64,000 nt of DNA from NCBI RefSeq assembly GCF_000189395.1, contig NZ_AEPB01000019.1, forward strand, positions 1 through 64,000, read 5' to 3'. Origin of the DNA: Planococcus donghaensis MPA1U2 (GTDB lineage: Bacteria; Bacillota; Bacilli; Bacillales_A; Planococcaceae). The position numbers and the translations under genes are program-made. The notes below the pieces were generated by a model that worked only from the letters and a program-made list of their open reading frames with translations, was not told the DNA's origin and searched no databases. Positions within the stretch are counted from its first letter, which is position 1, and each line of letters opens with the position of its first letter. Positions 19,584 to 28,527 of this stretch are shown here, in pieces.

Positions 19584-20690
19584 GTGATTTGTATATTAGT
19601 CGCAACAACGACACGCCAACAGTTGTTTTATTTAACTGGGGAGTACTCGCGAAAGGAATTGCTAGAAATTCGTCTGCGCGAAAAATTTTTCTGTCCCACT
19701 TGTCATGCTCCATTGCTTTTGAAAATTGGAGAAATCAATATTCCTCATTTTGCACACAAAACTCTTTCAGACTGCCAACATTTCAGCGAACCAGAATCCT
19801 CTTTACATCTACATGGAAAGCTTCTTCTTTACCAATTCTTCCACCAGTTAAACTTCAAAGCTGAATTAGAAAAATACTTATCGGAAATTCGTCAACGAGC
19901 AGATTTATTAATCGACGAACGGTATGCCGTTGAGTTTCAATGTAGCCCGCTACCTGTTTCGCAGCTACTACAACGCTCTAAAGGTTATCAACAACTCAGT
20001 ATATCTCCTATTTGGTTAAAGGGTTTAAAAGAGCCTTGTCTTGAAGGAATAGGACTATTACATCTTAAGGTACATGAAGTGGCTATGATGCAATACGCTG
20101 GTCAACTTCCGTACATCTTATTATTTTGCCCATTGGATAATCGGTTTTATTATTATTCGAATTTGTTTTACGTCAGTTCAAGTAGGTGGGTAGGAAAAAC
20201 CAAATCGCTTTCGGCAACAAAACAAATTTTCCCGTTTGCATTGCCAAAGCCATTATCAAAAGAAGAATTTAAACGTGTAATAGGCATTTTTTATCATGTA
20301 AAAAAACAATACATTCACAGTCAATTATATGCAGGCAATCGAGTTGGAAATCTATATTGTCGCTTGTGTTATGAGTTGCGTTTAGACGTTACAAATGTGC
20401 CTGACTTATTTGGCATCCCGTTACTAGGTGCGGAATGTTTTAAGCAGCCTGCAGTTCTATGGCAATTGCAAGTTGTAGAAGCTCATATGAGAGGTGTAAG
20501 CATTAGGCGATTGATCTATTCAGGTAGGTTAGCTTTAAACGATACCAAAAAAGAGCAGCAAGCAATTACTCTTGCAGAGGATTATATTGCGCTTTATTTA
20601 AAATACAAAAACGACACTATCGATAATTCCAATATTTTGGATATTTGCTATGATATCTATTGCAAAAACGTGAGAAAATTGAGAAAATAA
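19584..20690 (+). CDS. coiA: Competence protein CoiA
   Basis: CoiA promotes recombination of incoming DNA during natural transformation. The frame carries the CoiA N-terminal zinc-finger-like region (FFCPTCHAPLLLKIGEINIPHFAHK) and the nuclease-like core (ADLLIDERYAVEFQCSPLPVSQLLQRSKGY), followed by a long less conserved C-terminus. The start is unclear. The strong AAGGAG at 19577-19582 is followed in frame by GTG (19584, too close), ATT (19587) and ATA (19593), and the well-spaced TTG at 19589 is in another frame. I give the GTG as the first conventional codon; the true start may be non-canonical. Confidence 0.85.
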   Translation: MICILVATTTRQQLFYLTGEYSRKELLEIRLREKFFCPTCHAPLLLKIGEINIPHFAHKTLSDCQHFSEPESSLHLHGKLLLYQFFHQLNFKAELEKYLSEIRQRADLLIDERYAVEFQCSPLPVSQLLQRSKGYQQLSISPIWLKGLKEPCLEGIGLLHLKVHEVAMMQYAGQLPYILLFCPLDNRFYYYSNLFYVSSSRWVGKTKSLSATKQIFPFALPKPLSKEEFKRVIGIFYHVKKQYIHSQLYAGNRVGNLYCRLCYELRLDVTNVPDLFGIPLLGAECFKQPAVLWQLQVVEAHMRGVSIRRLIYSGRLALNDTKKEQQAITLAEDYIALYLKYKNDTIDNSNILDICYDIYCKNVRKLRK

Positions 20691-20735
20691 GATGTAGTTC
20701 GTTTCCCGAAAGAACGGGATAGAGGAGGAAATTAA

Positions 20736-22544
20736 ATGGCTGAGAAAGTATTAACAAGAGAAGAAGTTCCAACAGAATTGACGTGGAAATTAGAGGATAT
20801 ATTTGAATCCGATGAACTTTGGGAAAAAGAGTTTGCAGAAGTGTCGGCTCTTAGCAACAAGGCAGAGTCATTTCAAGGAACGCTGCATGAAAGTGCCGAA
20901 GCGCTATACAAAGGAATGGTTTACCGAGATGAATTGACAGAGCGCTTAAGACGTCTTTATACGTATTCGCATATGCGTTACGACCAAGATACAACTAATT
21001 CTAAATATCAAGCATTAGATAGTCGGATTAAATCATTGTTCGCTAAAGTATCAGCGGGGTTGTCATTTATGACACCGGAAATTTTGGCGATTGAAGAATC
21101 TGTACTAAATGATTATGTAGAGAAACATGAAGGTTTGAGCTTATACAAGCAAGCTCTTGAAGAATTGAATTCAATGCGTCCGCATGTTTTGCCAGCAGAG
21201 CAAGAATCTTTGCTAGCACAAATGTCTGAAGTAAGCCGCGCATCTTCAGAAACGTTCGGCATGTTAAACAATGCCGATCTTGAGTTTCCGGAAATTGAAG
21301 ATGAGTCAGGGGAAAAAGTACAAATTACACATGGCAATTATATTCGTTTTCTTGAAGGAAAAGATCGCCGTGTACGTGAAGATGCGTTTAAAGCTATTTA
21401 TGCAACATACGGCAAATTCCGCAATACTTTTGCTTCTACTCTGTCAGGAAACATCAAAAAAGATAATGTCAGTGCACGAATTCGCAAATTTGAATCGGCA
21501 CGTCAAGCGGCTTTAGCGGAAGATCATATTCCAGAAGCGGTATATGACAATTTGGTAGAAACCGTTAATAATAATCTTCATCTATTGCATCGCTATTCAG
21601 CTTTACGTAAAGAAGTGCTTGGACTGGATAAAGTGCATATGTGGGATTTGCACACGCCATTAGTGAAAGAAGTAAAAATGGAAATGCCTTATGAAAAAGC
21701 GACAGGCGTCATGCTTAATGGTCTTGAAGCTTTAGGGGAAGAATACGTAGGGATTGTTAAAGAAGGTATCGACAATCGCTGGGTAGATGTTAAAGAAAAC
21801 AAAGGTAAGCGCAGTGGAGCTTATTCATCAGGCGCATATGGTACCAACCCGTATATTTTGATGAACTGGCAAGACAATGTCGACAATTTGTATACATTGG
21901 CACATGAATTTGGTCATAGCGTTCATAGTTATTACACACGCAAAAACCAGCCATACGTGTATGGTGATTACTCAATTTTTGTTGCGGAAGTAGCTTCGAC
22001 AACAAATGAAGCATTATTAAATGAGTATATGGTAAAGTCTACTGACGACGACCAAGAGCGTATTTACTTATTAAACCACTGGCTTGATGGCTTCCGTGGA
22101 ACAGTGTTCCGTCAAACAATGTTTGCAGAGTTTGAACACTTGATTCACAAAATGGACCAAGATGGCGAAGCGTTAACAGCAGACCGGTTAACAGAAGTTT
22201 ATTATGAATTAAACCAAAAATATTACGGACCAGATGTTGTGTCCGATGAAGAAATTGGTATGGAGTGGGCGCGTATCCCACACTTCTACTATAATTATTA
22301 CGTCTTCCAATATGCTACAGGATTCAGTGCCGCGACAGCACTTAGCAAAGGAATCCTTGAAGAAGGACAACCTGCAGTCGATCGCTACATTAACGAATTT
22401 TTGAAAGCAGGAAGCTCGGATTACCCAATTGAAGTGTTGAAAAAAGCGGGTGTTGACATGACGCAGTCAAAAGCAATCGAAGAAGCGTGCATGGTATTTG
22501 AGCAAAAACTGAACGAACTTGAAAAACTTTTATTAAATAAATAA
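20736..22544 (+). CDS. pepF: Oligoendopeptidase F (M3 family)
   Basis: Cytosolic zinc peptidase cleaving short peptides, useful for processing what the Opp and App importers bring in. It has 602 residues. The zinc motif HEFGH lies at residues 390-394, with the third ligand in the downstream EVASTTNEALL segment. GAGGAGG precedes the ATG. It follows coiA by 45 bases and ends at a hairpin terminator; roxS lies immediately downstream, an arrangement also known in Staphylococcus and Bacillus. Confidence 0.96.
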   Translation: MAEKVLTREEVPTELTWKLEDIFESDELWEKEFAEVSALSNKAESFQGTLHESAEALYKGMVYRDELTERLRRLYTYSHMRYDQDTTNSKYQALDSRIKSLFAKVSAGLSFMTPEILAIEESVLNDYVEKHEGLSLYKQALEELNSMRPHVLPAEQESLLAQMSEVSRASSETFGMLNNADLEFPEIEDESGEKVQITHGNYIRFLEGKDRRVREDAFKAIYATYGKFRNTFASTLSGNIKKDNVSARIRKFESARQAALAEDHIPEAVYDNLVETVNNNLHLLHRYSALRKEVLGLDKVHMWDLHTPLVKEVKMEMPYEKATGVMLNGLEALGEEYVGIVKEGIDNRWVDVKENKGKRSGAYSSGAYGTNPYILMNWQDNVDNLYTLAHEFGHSVHSYYTRKNQPYVYGDYSIFVAEVASTTNEALLNEYMVKSTDDDQERIYLLNHWLDGFRGTVFRQTMFAEFEHLIHKMDQDGEALTADRLTEVYYELNQKYYGPDVVSDEEIGMEWARIPHFYYNYYVFQYATGFSAATALSKGILEEGQPAVDRYINEFLKAGSSDYPIEVLKKAGVDMTQSKAIEEACMVFEQKLNELEKLLLNK

Positions 22545-22555
22545 AGTGTTGAAAA

Positions 22556-22588
22556 AAGAAGCAACCCTCATAAGGTCGCTTCTTTTTG
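22556..22588 (+). terminator. Terminator of pepF
   Basis: AAGAAGCAACC pairs, with one mismatch, with GGTCGCTTCTT and runs into T residues. Confidence 0.8.
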
Positions 22589-22648
22589 CTATACAAAAAT
22601 AACAATATACCATCCGCTATAAAAGGGGGTATTGGTAATTATGACAAA

Positions 22649-22669
22649 TTTGTGAAACTCCTTGTGAAT
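22649..22669 (+). promoter_or_regulatory. Tandem ResD/SrrA-like sites upstream of roxS
   Basis: TTTGTGAAA (22649-22657) and CTTGTGAAT (22661-22669) each match the ResD consensus TTTGTGAAT at eight of nine positions. They are 12 bases apart and end just ahead of the -35, an activator position. ResD activation of roxS is known in B. subtilis. Confidence 0.6.
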
Positions 22670-22671
22670 TA

Positions 22672-22700
22672 TTGATTTAACTATTATTCCGTGATAAGAT
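22672..22700 (+). promoter_or_regulatory. SigA promoter of roxS
   Basis: TTGATT (22672-22677) and TAAGAT (22695-22700) are 17 bases apart. No ORF follows before the strong terminator at 22783-22823, so the product is a short RNA. Confidence 0.75.
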
Positions 22701-22704
22701 TATG

Positions 22705-22722
22705 TTGTGAAATAAATCACAT
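22705..22722. promoter_or_regulatory. Rex-like (or Fnr-like) operator at the roxS start site
   Basis: TTGTGAAATAAATCACAT matches 16 of 18 positions of the Rex palindrome TTGTGAAWWWWTTCACAA, and contains the Fnr-type TGTGA-N6-TCACA exactly. It overlaps the predicted start site, the place expected for repression. Rex control by the NADH/NAD ratio is established for roxS in B. subtilis. Confidence 0.7.
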
Positions 22723-22823
22723 ACAAACATACACCCCTTTGTTTGAGCGTGAACATTTCTCCCATCCCCTTTGTGTAATATAGAAAGGCGCCTTCCGGAC
22801 GTGGAAGGCGCCTTTCACTTTTT
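22707..22823 (+). ncRNA. roxS: Small regulatory RNA RoxS (RsaE)
   Basis: A transcript of about 115 bases from the promoter above to a strong terminator (14-bp stem GAAAGGCGCCTTCC with GGAAGGCGCCTTTC, then ACTTTTTC). It carries the C-rich boxes diagnostic of RsaE/RoxS, seen here as ACACCCCTTTGTTTGAGCG and TTTCTCCCATCCCCTTTG. These unpaired CCC stretches base-pair with ribosome binding sites of central-metabolism mRNAs. Its place between pepF and spxH agrees with the known locus. Identification is from recalled sequence and synteny. Confidence 0.9.
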
Positions 22824-22848
22824 CTTAAATGCATCCTAATTATTGGAT

Positions 22849-22969
22849 ATACTGTCGGTTTGTGATTGAATACTGTCCAAATCGGGCAAATACTGTCCAA
22901 ATCACACAAAATACTGTCCAAATCACACAAAATACTGTCCAAATCCAAGAAATACTGTCGAAATCCAAT
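22849..22969. repeat. Six-copy phased repeat with a 20-21 bp period
   Basis: ATACTGTC begins at 22849, 22870, 22890, 22911, 22932 and 22952, so the spacing is 21, 20, 21, 21 and 20 bases, close to two turns of B-DNA. The middle copies extend to AATACTGTCCAAATCACAC. The array fills the gap between the roxS terminator and the spxH terminator. No coding potential with a ribosome binding site was seen, although the minus strand translates to a DLDSI-type repeat. Function unknown. Confidence 0.8.
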
Positions 22970-22989
22970 TTGAACACATTTAGACACAA

Positions 22990-23031
22990 TAAAAAAATAA
23001 CCTGGCTCCCAAAAAGGGAGTCAGGTTATTT
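22990..23031 (-). terminator. Terminator of yjbI-spxH
   Basis: On the minus strand, AATAACCTGACTCCC pairs, with one mismatch, with GGGAGCCAGGTTATT and is followed by seven T residues. The stem overlaps the spxH stop codon. Confidence 0.85.
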
Positions 23032-23823
23032 TACTTTCCATAAAGTTTCTTTTGGCATGGAGATGCGTTCTAGTTTTTGTTGCAGTACTTGTTTTTTTAG
23101 TTCACATTCTGCCGTTTGTTCAGAAATGTTATATATAGAAGCAATTTCTCTTGTGGCCATCGTCGTATATTTAGTGAAAAGATCATCTAAAGGAGGCGGG
23201 GTTTGACGATTCAAGCTTTCTTCTCCCATCATCTCCTGTAAAATTGTTTGGTATACATCGTATGAATAAAGTCCAGATACTTTTACACCTTCGTCTTCAA
23301 TGCATTCATTAAAAAAGACAATGCTCGGCACTTCGTTGATCTCCATTTCACGGGTAATCTGTAAATCGCATTGGAACGCTTTTGCGGTATGTACAGAATG
23401 GAAGTCCGATTTAAACTCTTCTTGATCAAGTTCTGCTTCTTTAGCAATTTCCAACAAAACGCTATAAGAAGATACATCTTTTGATTGAAGGAATAAATGC
23501 TCTTGTAATTTATGCAAGAAACGGTTGCCAGAACGTTTTCCTTGAAGTTCCGCTGCTTTGATGGCTACAGAAGGCAACACAGGATGCGTCAAGTTTTCAG
23601 TGTCAATGTTTGCAGATAAAATGTTTTTATTTAAATTGAATAATTGTGTGCTTAACACAATTCGCATAGAAAAATAATGGCCATATTCGATTTGTAATTT
23701 CCGGATGACTCCTTGCAACTCCCAACATTCTGGGTTTAAGGGGTCGACAAAGACGTATAATTCCATTGGTTTAAAAGTATTCACAGGTTCGTGAACTTCT
23801 TCGACCAAATCTAAGTTGCTCAC
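23026..23823 (-). CDS. spxH: ClpXP adaptor SpxH (YjbH), DsbA-like
   Basis: Adaptor that presents Spx to ClpXP under non-stress conditions. At 265 residues, it has the DsbA/FrnE-like thioredoxin fold with an inserted helical domain. The active-site-like region reads FVDPLNPECWELQ: the position of the first cysteine of the usual CXXC is Asn-30, leaving only Cys-33. That would preclude a CXXC disulfide here. The start overlaps the globin stop (ATGA), the usual yjbI-spxH coupling. Confidence 0.93.
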   Translation of the reverse strand: MSNLDLVEEVHEPVNTFKPMELYVFVDPLNPECWELQGVIRKLQIEYGHYFSMRIVLSTQLFNLNKNILSANIDTENLTHPVLPSVAIKAAELQGKRSGNRFLHKLQEHLFLQSKDVSSYSVLLEIAKEAELDQEEFKSDFHSVHTAKAFQCDLQITREMEINEVPSIVFFNECIEDEGVKVSGLYSYDVYQTILQEMMGEESLNRQTPPPLDDLFTKYTTMATREIASIYNISEQTAECELKKQVLQQKLERISMPKETLWKVK

Positions 23824-24221
23824 TCCAATTCCTCCTCACTATCAGACTCATTGACCATGTGATGGGCAGTTAAAACGAGTCGGTTGTATAAGGTTTCACG
23901 GAATTTCCCGCTTAGTCCCACTTCATCCATTGCTTCACTCATACACTCTAACCAAGCCTGAGCTCTAGCAGGTGTGATGGCGAACGGGTTATGTCTTGCT
24001 CTGAGTCTTGGATGACCATGTTCTTCTGAATAAATATTCGGTCCACCTAGATATTGAGTTAAAAATTGTTTTTGTTTACGGGCGGTTTCTGAAAGGTCAT
24101 TTGGAAAAATAGGCTGCAGCTTTGGATGTGCCGCTACGCGAGCATAAAATGCGTCGACTAACTGTGATAATGTTTCCGCACCAATCTCATCGTACGGAAT
24201 AATCGGTTTTCCAGTCATCAT
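23820..24221 (-). CDS. yjbI: Truncated hemoglobin (group II, YjbI)
   Basis: Small 2-on-2 globin of 133 residues, co-translated with spxH. It shows PIFPNDLSETARKQKQFLTQYLGGPNIY with the B/E-helix aromatic positions, and the proximal histidine region RLRARHNPFAITPARAQAWLECM typical of group II truncated globins. AAGGAG lies five bases before the first ATG. A redox-protective role next to SpxH and Spx is inferred from context. Confidence 0.94.
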   Translation of the reverse strand: MMTGKPIIPYDEIGAETLSQLVDAFYARVAAHPKLQPIFPNDLSETARKQKQFLTQYLGGPNIYSEEHGHPRLRARHNPFAITPARAQAWLECMSEAMDEVGLSGKFRETLYNRLVLTAHHMVNESDSEEELE

Positions 24222-24318
24222 CGTGTCTCCTTTGCTTTAGCTGTAAATACATTCTACCAACGGATCCCGAATATCTCAAACAAATCGATTGAGGACATGG
24301 GAAAAATAGGATAAGAAA

Positions 24319-24909
24319 TTATTCGTCTTTAGTAGAATTCAAAGCAGAATTCATAAAACGTGCTATTTTTTTATGTGCTGGACGTTCTGGAATTTCTTGC
24401 TCTTTTAAGAAGTTTGAAAATTGATGACGCCCAATTTCTTCATCAGAAACTTCAAATTCCAATTCAAAGTCTTCGTGTCCGTTGTATTCAGAGTGATCAA
24501 TTACCAATAAGCCATCAAGAAAATCAAATTCGACGCGATGAGTGGTTAATGTTCCAATCAGATTTAACTGTGCAGGCGAGACATCTAAGGTTTGAAGAGC
24601 TTCTGCCACTTCAGTTGCGTCAAAGCTGGTTAATGCAAGCATGCGTTGCGCCTGTTCTTTAGTCAACTGATCCGTGATTTCATAATGACCAACAGGAGCA
24701 GGAGTTTTTAATGTACATTCAAATCGCTCGTTTTTATGGCGAATACGAAGTGCGCTGAGCTGCTTTTTTAGTTGGAAATCAGCTGTATCAAAATAATGAT
24801 TGTGTTGAGTGATCGGACCATTATGGAATTCGGCAAAATCTTCTAGCAAACGGCTATATTCTTGTTGGGTTAGCATGTTTTTAAATTCAATTTCAAGCTC
24901 TTTTGTCAT
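24319..24909 (-). CDS. yjbK: CYTH-domain protein (YjbK)
   Basis: Member of the CYTH/triphosphate tunnel metalloenzyme superfamily, 196 residues. The signature ExExK is seen at the N-terminus (ELEIEFK), with alternating charged strand residues lining the tunnel (ALRIRHK, ECTLKTP, RVEFDFLDGLLVIDHSEYNG, ELEFEVSD). I start it at the ATG at 24909 because GAGGTG is six bases upstream; a GTG nine bases earlier overlaps that site. Substrate is likely an inorganic or organic triphosphate but is not known. Confidence 0.88.
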   Translation of the reverse strand: MTKELEIEFKNMLTQQEYSRLLEDFAEFHNGPITQHNHYFDTADFQLKKQLSALRIRHKNERFECTLKTPAPVGHYEITDQLTKEQAQRMLALTSFDATEVAEALQTLDVSPAQLNLIGTLTTHRVEFDFLDGLLVIDHSEYNGHEDFELEFEVSDEEIGRHQFSNFLKEQEIPERPAHKKIARFMNSALNSTKDE

Positions 24910-25020
24910 TGGAAGCACCTCTCTAGTAATTTCATTATCGGATAGTTTAGCGCAAACTGCAACGAATGACAGAGCTGTGGTAAAATATCATTATTAAGAA
25001 GCCAGAAAGGAAGGTTTGAT

Positions 25021-25410
25021 TTGCATAAATTTGTGGCAGTAAAAGAAACTGTAATCAATGGAAATGAAATCGAGTTTATCATCGAAGAAACTGAACCTGC
25101 AGAAGCACTTGAGGCATCTGGTCAAATGCTTACAGATTCCGATAACCAAGCGTTTGTTTACTTGTTGGATACAGGAACAGATTATATATATGTTCAGTTT
25201 GCTATACATACATGGACAGCGATGACGAAAGCGCTAGAATTGAAAAATGTTCCGCTTTTAATATGGGGTAAACAAATTATGCCACTCGCAGAGTTTCACG
25301 AGGAATTATTGATGCTTGTGGACAATATAGAAGGCAACGACAATTACGGTGAAAAGTTCCGTACTGCTGTAGAGCAAACATTTCATGAGGCACTTGCTTC
25401 ACGATCTTAA
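25021..25410 (+). CDS. yjbL: UPF0738 family protein (YjbL)
   Basis: A 129-residue cytosolic acidic protein with no membrane segment. Position next to yjbK and upstream of the alarmone synthetase, and length, match YjbL of Bacillus (UPF0738). It starts at TTG with AAGGAAGG upstream. Function unknown. Confidence 0.8.
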   Translation: MHKFVAVKETVINGNEIEFIIEETEPAEALEASGQMLTDSDNQAFVYLLDTGTDYIYVQFAIHTWTAMTKALELKNVPLLIWGKQIMPLAEFHEELLMLVDNIEGNDNYGEKFRTAVEQTFHEALASRS

Positions 25411-25431
25411 TAGTAGTGAGGAGGACTTGAG

Positions 25432-26109
25432 ATGGGTCAATGGAATCGTTTTTTAGCGCCATATAAAGAAGCAGTGGACGAATTAAAAGTGAAATTTAAA
25501 GGAATGCGCAGTCAATTCGAAAATGAAAATACAAATTCGCCAATTGAGTTTGTTACGGGACGCGTTAAACCTTTAGCTAGTATTTACGATAAAACATTAG
25601 AAAAAGGCATTCCATTTGAACCTTCTGAGAAATTGGCTCATCAGTTACAAGACATTGCTGGGATTCGAATGATGTGTCAGTTTGTCGGGGATATTGAGAC
25701 TGTCGTTGGCTTGTTAAGACAACGAAAAGATTTGCGGATTATCGAAGAAAAAGATTATATTTCGAATGAGAAACAAAGTGGCTATCGCTCGTATCATGTC
25801 ATTGTGGAATATCCAGTTCAAACGATTAATGGCGAGCAATTGATTTTAGCCGAAATCCAAATACGCACATTAGCGATGAATTTTTGGGCTTCAATTGAGC
25901 ATTCCTTGAATTACAAATATAAAGGTGTTTTTCCAGAAGAGATAAAAAACCGACTGCAACGTGCAGCAGAAGCGGCATTCCAGTTAGACGAAGAAATGTC
26001 GCAAATACGGGATGAAATACAAGAAGCACAAGCTTATTTCACTGAGTTTAAAGACTCACCTGGAACGCATTTTCGAAACGATAGAGAGGGAGGTCGAGCA
26101 GAACGATGA
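25432..26109 (+). CDS. relQ: Small alarmone synthetase RelQ (SasB/YjbM)
   Basis: Makes (p)ppGpp from ATP and GDP/GTP. At 225 residues it has a synthetase domain only, with no hydrolase part. Visible motifs are [15 protein letters not shown] (substrate-binding R/K), [30 protein letters not shown] and [23 protein letters not shown]. The acidic C-terminal helix fits the tetrameric SasB/RelQ form. The last four bases overlap nadK (ATGA), as in other Bacillales. Confidence 0.95.
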   Translation: MGQWNRFLAPYKEAVDELKVKFKGMRSQFENENTNSPIEFVTGRVKPLASIYDKTLEKGIPFEPSEKLAHQLQDIAGIRMMCQFVGDIETVVGLLRQRKDLRIIEEKDYISNEKQSGYRSYHVIVEYPVQTINGEQLILAEIQIRTLAMNFWASIEHSLNYKYKGVFPEEIKNRLQRAAEAAFQLDEEMSQIRDEIQEAQAYFTEFKDSPGTHFRNDREGGRAER

Positions 26110-26912
26110 AATTTCATATCATATCGAGAACAGACAAATTATCCAATGAATTGATGGCCACTGCAAAGGATTATCTAGAGGATTTTGGCATGGAGTGGAA
26201 TGAGGAATCGCCAGACGTTGTGTTGTCAATTGGTGGGGACGGAACCTTGCTACACGCTTTCCATAAATACAGTGAGAAACTAGCGGATGTAGCCTTTGTG
26301 GGAATACATACAGGCCACCTTGGGTTTTATGCCGATTGGAAACCAATCGAAATCGAAAAATTAGTTTTGTCTATTGCTAAAAAAGAATATGAAGTGATCG
26401 AATACCCATTGTTAGAAGTGAGTATTCACTATCAAAACTTAGATGATCCTGCTGTGTATTTGGCTTTAAATGAATCTACTGTCAAATCGCCAGACGTTAC
26501 ATTGGTAATGGATGTCTTTTTAAACGAAAGTCATTTTGAACGTTTTAGAGGAGATGGATTGTGCATGTCGACTCCTTCAGGGAGTACAGCTTATAACAAA
26601 GCATTAGGCGGAGCCATTATTCATCCATCTTTGCAAGCTATGCAGTTAACAGAAATGGCATCGATTAATAACCGGGTTTTTCGAACAGTGGGATCGCCAT
26701 TAGTGTTGCCTGCCCATCATAGATGTGCATTGCGACCAGTTAAAGCTCCTGACTTTATGGTAACGGTTGATCATTTGCAATTGCTTCATAAAGATGTGAA
26801 ATCAATTGAATACAGAGTGGCTGACGAAAAAGTGCGATTTGCCCGTTTCCGATCATTTCCATTCTGGCAACGCGTTCATGATTCCTTTATCGACAGCGAG
26901 AGTTCAGAGTGA
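26106..26912 (+). CDS. nadK: NAD kinase
   Basis: Phosphorylates NAD to NADP. At 268 residues, the GGDGT motif lies at residues 43-47, followed by the conserved NES-type motif (LNESTVKS) and [21 protein letters not shown]. Translationally coupled to relQ upstream and to the pseudouridine synthase downstream by four-base overlaps. Confidence 0.95.
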   Translation: MKFHIISRTDKLSNELMATAKDYLEDFGMEWNEESPDVVLSIGGDGTLLHAFHKYSEKLADVAFVGIHTGHLGFYADWKPIEIEKLVLSIAKKEYEVIEYPLLEVSIHYQNLDDPAVYLALNESTVKSPDVTLVMDVFLNESHFERFRGDGLCMSTPSGSTAYNKALGGAIIHPSLQAMQLTEMASINNRVFRTVGSPLVLPAHHRCALRPVKAPDFMVTVDHLQLLHKDVKSIEYRVADEKVRFARFRSFPFWQRVHDSFIDSESSE

Positions 26913-27793
26913 ACACGATGAAACCTTTTCAATTAACCTATACCGCTGAGCAACCAGGGATGCTTCGTGAGGCGTTAGGCGCTTGGGGCATCTCTAAACG
27001 AACGCTAGCTTCTGTCAAATATAGCGGGGGACAGATTTTAGTTAATGGTCAGGAAGTAACGGTTAGGCATGTCCTAGAAAAAGGAGATGCTGTAACCGTT
27101 ATTTTTCCGAATGAAGAACATGGCAAAGGGTTACTTGCAGAAGATGGTGACTTGGAAATTGTTTACGAAGATGAAGTGTTGCTGATCGTAGAAAAGCCAC
27201 CGTTGCAAAATACCATTCCATCTCGTGAACATCCATTTGGTAGCTTGGCCAATATTGTAGCGAAACATTTTAATGACCATGGAATTCCTTCGACTTTGCA
27301 TATTGCAACTCGACTCGATCGTGATACTTCTGGACTTGTGTGCATTGCGAAAAACCGCCACATTCATCATATGATTTCTCAGCAGCAGCAAGAGAAAAAG
27401 ATGAAGCGACGGTATGAGGCGCTAGTTCACGGACAAATTGATAAAACTGAATTTACGATAACGGCTCCAATTGGACGAAAAAATACAAGCATTATCGAGC
27501 GGGAAGTGCGTGAAGATGGCCAATTTGCTGAAACCGAAGTTCGTGTGCTCGAAAATTTGCAAGGCTATGCGCATGTTAGCTTGCAATTAAATACAGGAAG
27601 AACACATCAAATTCGCGTTCATTTGGCTCATATCGGTCATCCTTTAGTTGGAGATGACTTGTATGGAGGCAAACGAGATTTAGTGAACCGTCAAGCGTTG
27701 CATTGTACGGAGCTTGAATTGATTCATCCGGTTTCAGGAAAGCCGCTATTTTTTCATTCGGCATTAAATGACGATATGCAATCTTTGCTTTAA
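26909..27793 (+). CDS. yjbO: RluA/RluD-family pseudouridine synthase (YjbO)
   Basis: Modifies uridines in RNA. At 294 residues, an N-terminal S4-like segment (residues 15-65) precedes the catalytic domain with [12 protein letters not shown], where the aspartate is the nucleophile, and the later motifs RRYEALVHG and [26 protein letters not shown]. It starts at GTG overlapping nadK. Its stop codon overlaps the convergent prpE stop by four bases. Confidence 0.92.
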   Translation: MNTMKPFQLTYTAEQPGMLREALGAWGISKRTLASVKYSGGQILVNGQEVTVRHVLEKGDAVTVIFPNEEHGKGLLAEDGDLEIVYEDEVLLIVEKPPLQNTIPSREHPFGSLANIVAKHFNDHGIPSTLHIATRLDRDTSGLVCIAKNRHIHHMISQQQQEKKMKRRYEALVHGQIDKTEFTITAPIGRKNTSIIEREVREDGQFAETEVRVLENLQGYAHVSLQLNTGRTHQIRVHLAHIGHPLVGDDLYGGKRDLVNRQALHCTELELIHPVSGKPLFFHSALNDDMQSLL

Positions 27794-28527
27794 TCGTACT
27801 TGTAAAAACGATCAGGTTGATACGGTTGTAGAGAAGGAACGGAAACGGTCTTTTTTTCGGGAAAACGAAAAGCACTGAGCGCACCGCCGAAAACACAACC
27901 CGTATCAATATTAACGGTGTTGTTGTTAAAATAAGGCTTTTCCGTGGGTGTATGACCATATACGACCCATTTATGCCCTTTATAAGATTTAGCCCAGTTG
28001 CGACGAACAGGTCGTCCATCAGAATGGAATTTCCCGGTTATATCACCATATAATACAAATACTGCGATGCCTCTGCTCAATGGTTTGCCAATCATTTCGG
28101 CTTTCAAGCCAGCGTGAGCAATGATTAAATCGTTGTCAAACTGTTGATAATGCGGAAGTTGTTCATAAAACTGGAGATAGCGTTTTTTAAATTGCTGTTT
28201 TTCTAAAGAAGGCAACTGTTCCCATTCCGCTACGGTCATTTCTAGACCGTGAGCTAATTGAACAGGATGTCCTTTGAAAAAACGGTACAGTTTATTGCAA
28301 TGATTTCCTGGCGAATAATAAAGGCTGTTTTCGTCTTGCAACGCAAACAACAAGCGCAACACATTTAATGATTCAGGGCCACGGTCCATGGCATCGCCGA
28401 CAAAAGCGAGTTTTCTGTTTTCAGGATGAACAAAAATGGCCCCTTGTTGCTTGTAGCCTAATTGTTCAATGAGTAACAGTAACTCCTGGTAACAACCGTG
28501 AATATCCCCGATAATATCAAATTTCAT
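27790..28527 (-). CDS. prpE: Bis(5'-nucleosyl)-tetraphosphatase PrpE
   Basis: Metallophosphoesterase that hydrolyses Ap4A-type dinucleotides. At 245 residues, the metal-binding motifs appear in order: GDIHG (residues 7-11), GDAMDRG, GNHCNK, AHAG and GHTP. The start at 28527 has GAGGTG six bases upstream and gives the canonical MKFDIIGDIHG; a start at 28563 would add 12 unrelated residues. Convergent with yjbO and slightly overlapping it. Confidence 0.93.
   Translation of the reverse strand: MKFDIIGDIHGCYQELLLLIEQLGYKQQGAIFVHPENRKLAFVGDAMDRGPESLNVLRLLFALQDENSLYYSPGNHCNKLYRFFKGHPVQLAHGLEMTVAEWEQLPSLEKQQFKKRYLQFYEQLPHYQQFDNDLIIAHAGLKAEMIGKPLSRGIAVFVLYGDITGKFHSDGRPVRRNWAKSYKGHKWVVYGHTPTEKPYFNNNTVNIDTGCVFGGALSAFRFPEKKTVSVPSLQPYQPDRFYKYD

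Noticed and set aside
19589..19864. ORF starting at the well-spaced TTG in front of coiA
   Set aside because: It is in a different frame from the conserved CoiA protein and encodes nothing recognisable; noted only because it bears on the coiA start problem.
22849..22969. CRISPR array
   Set aside because: The period of about 21 bases leaves no room for repeat plus spacer, there are no cas genes, and the units are near-continuous.
22700..22987. Minus-strand ORF with DLDSILCDLDSI-type repeats
   Set aside because: It arises from reading the phased DNA repeat and overlaps roxS and its terminator; there is no supported start. Treated as non-coding repeat.
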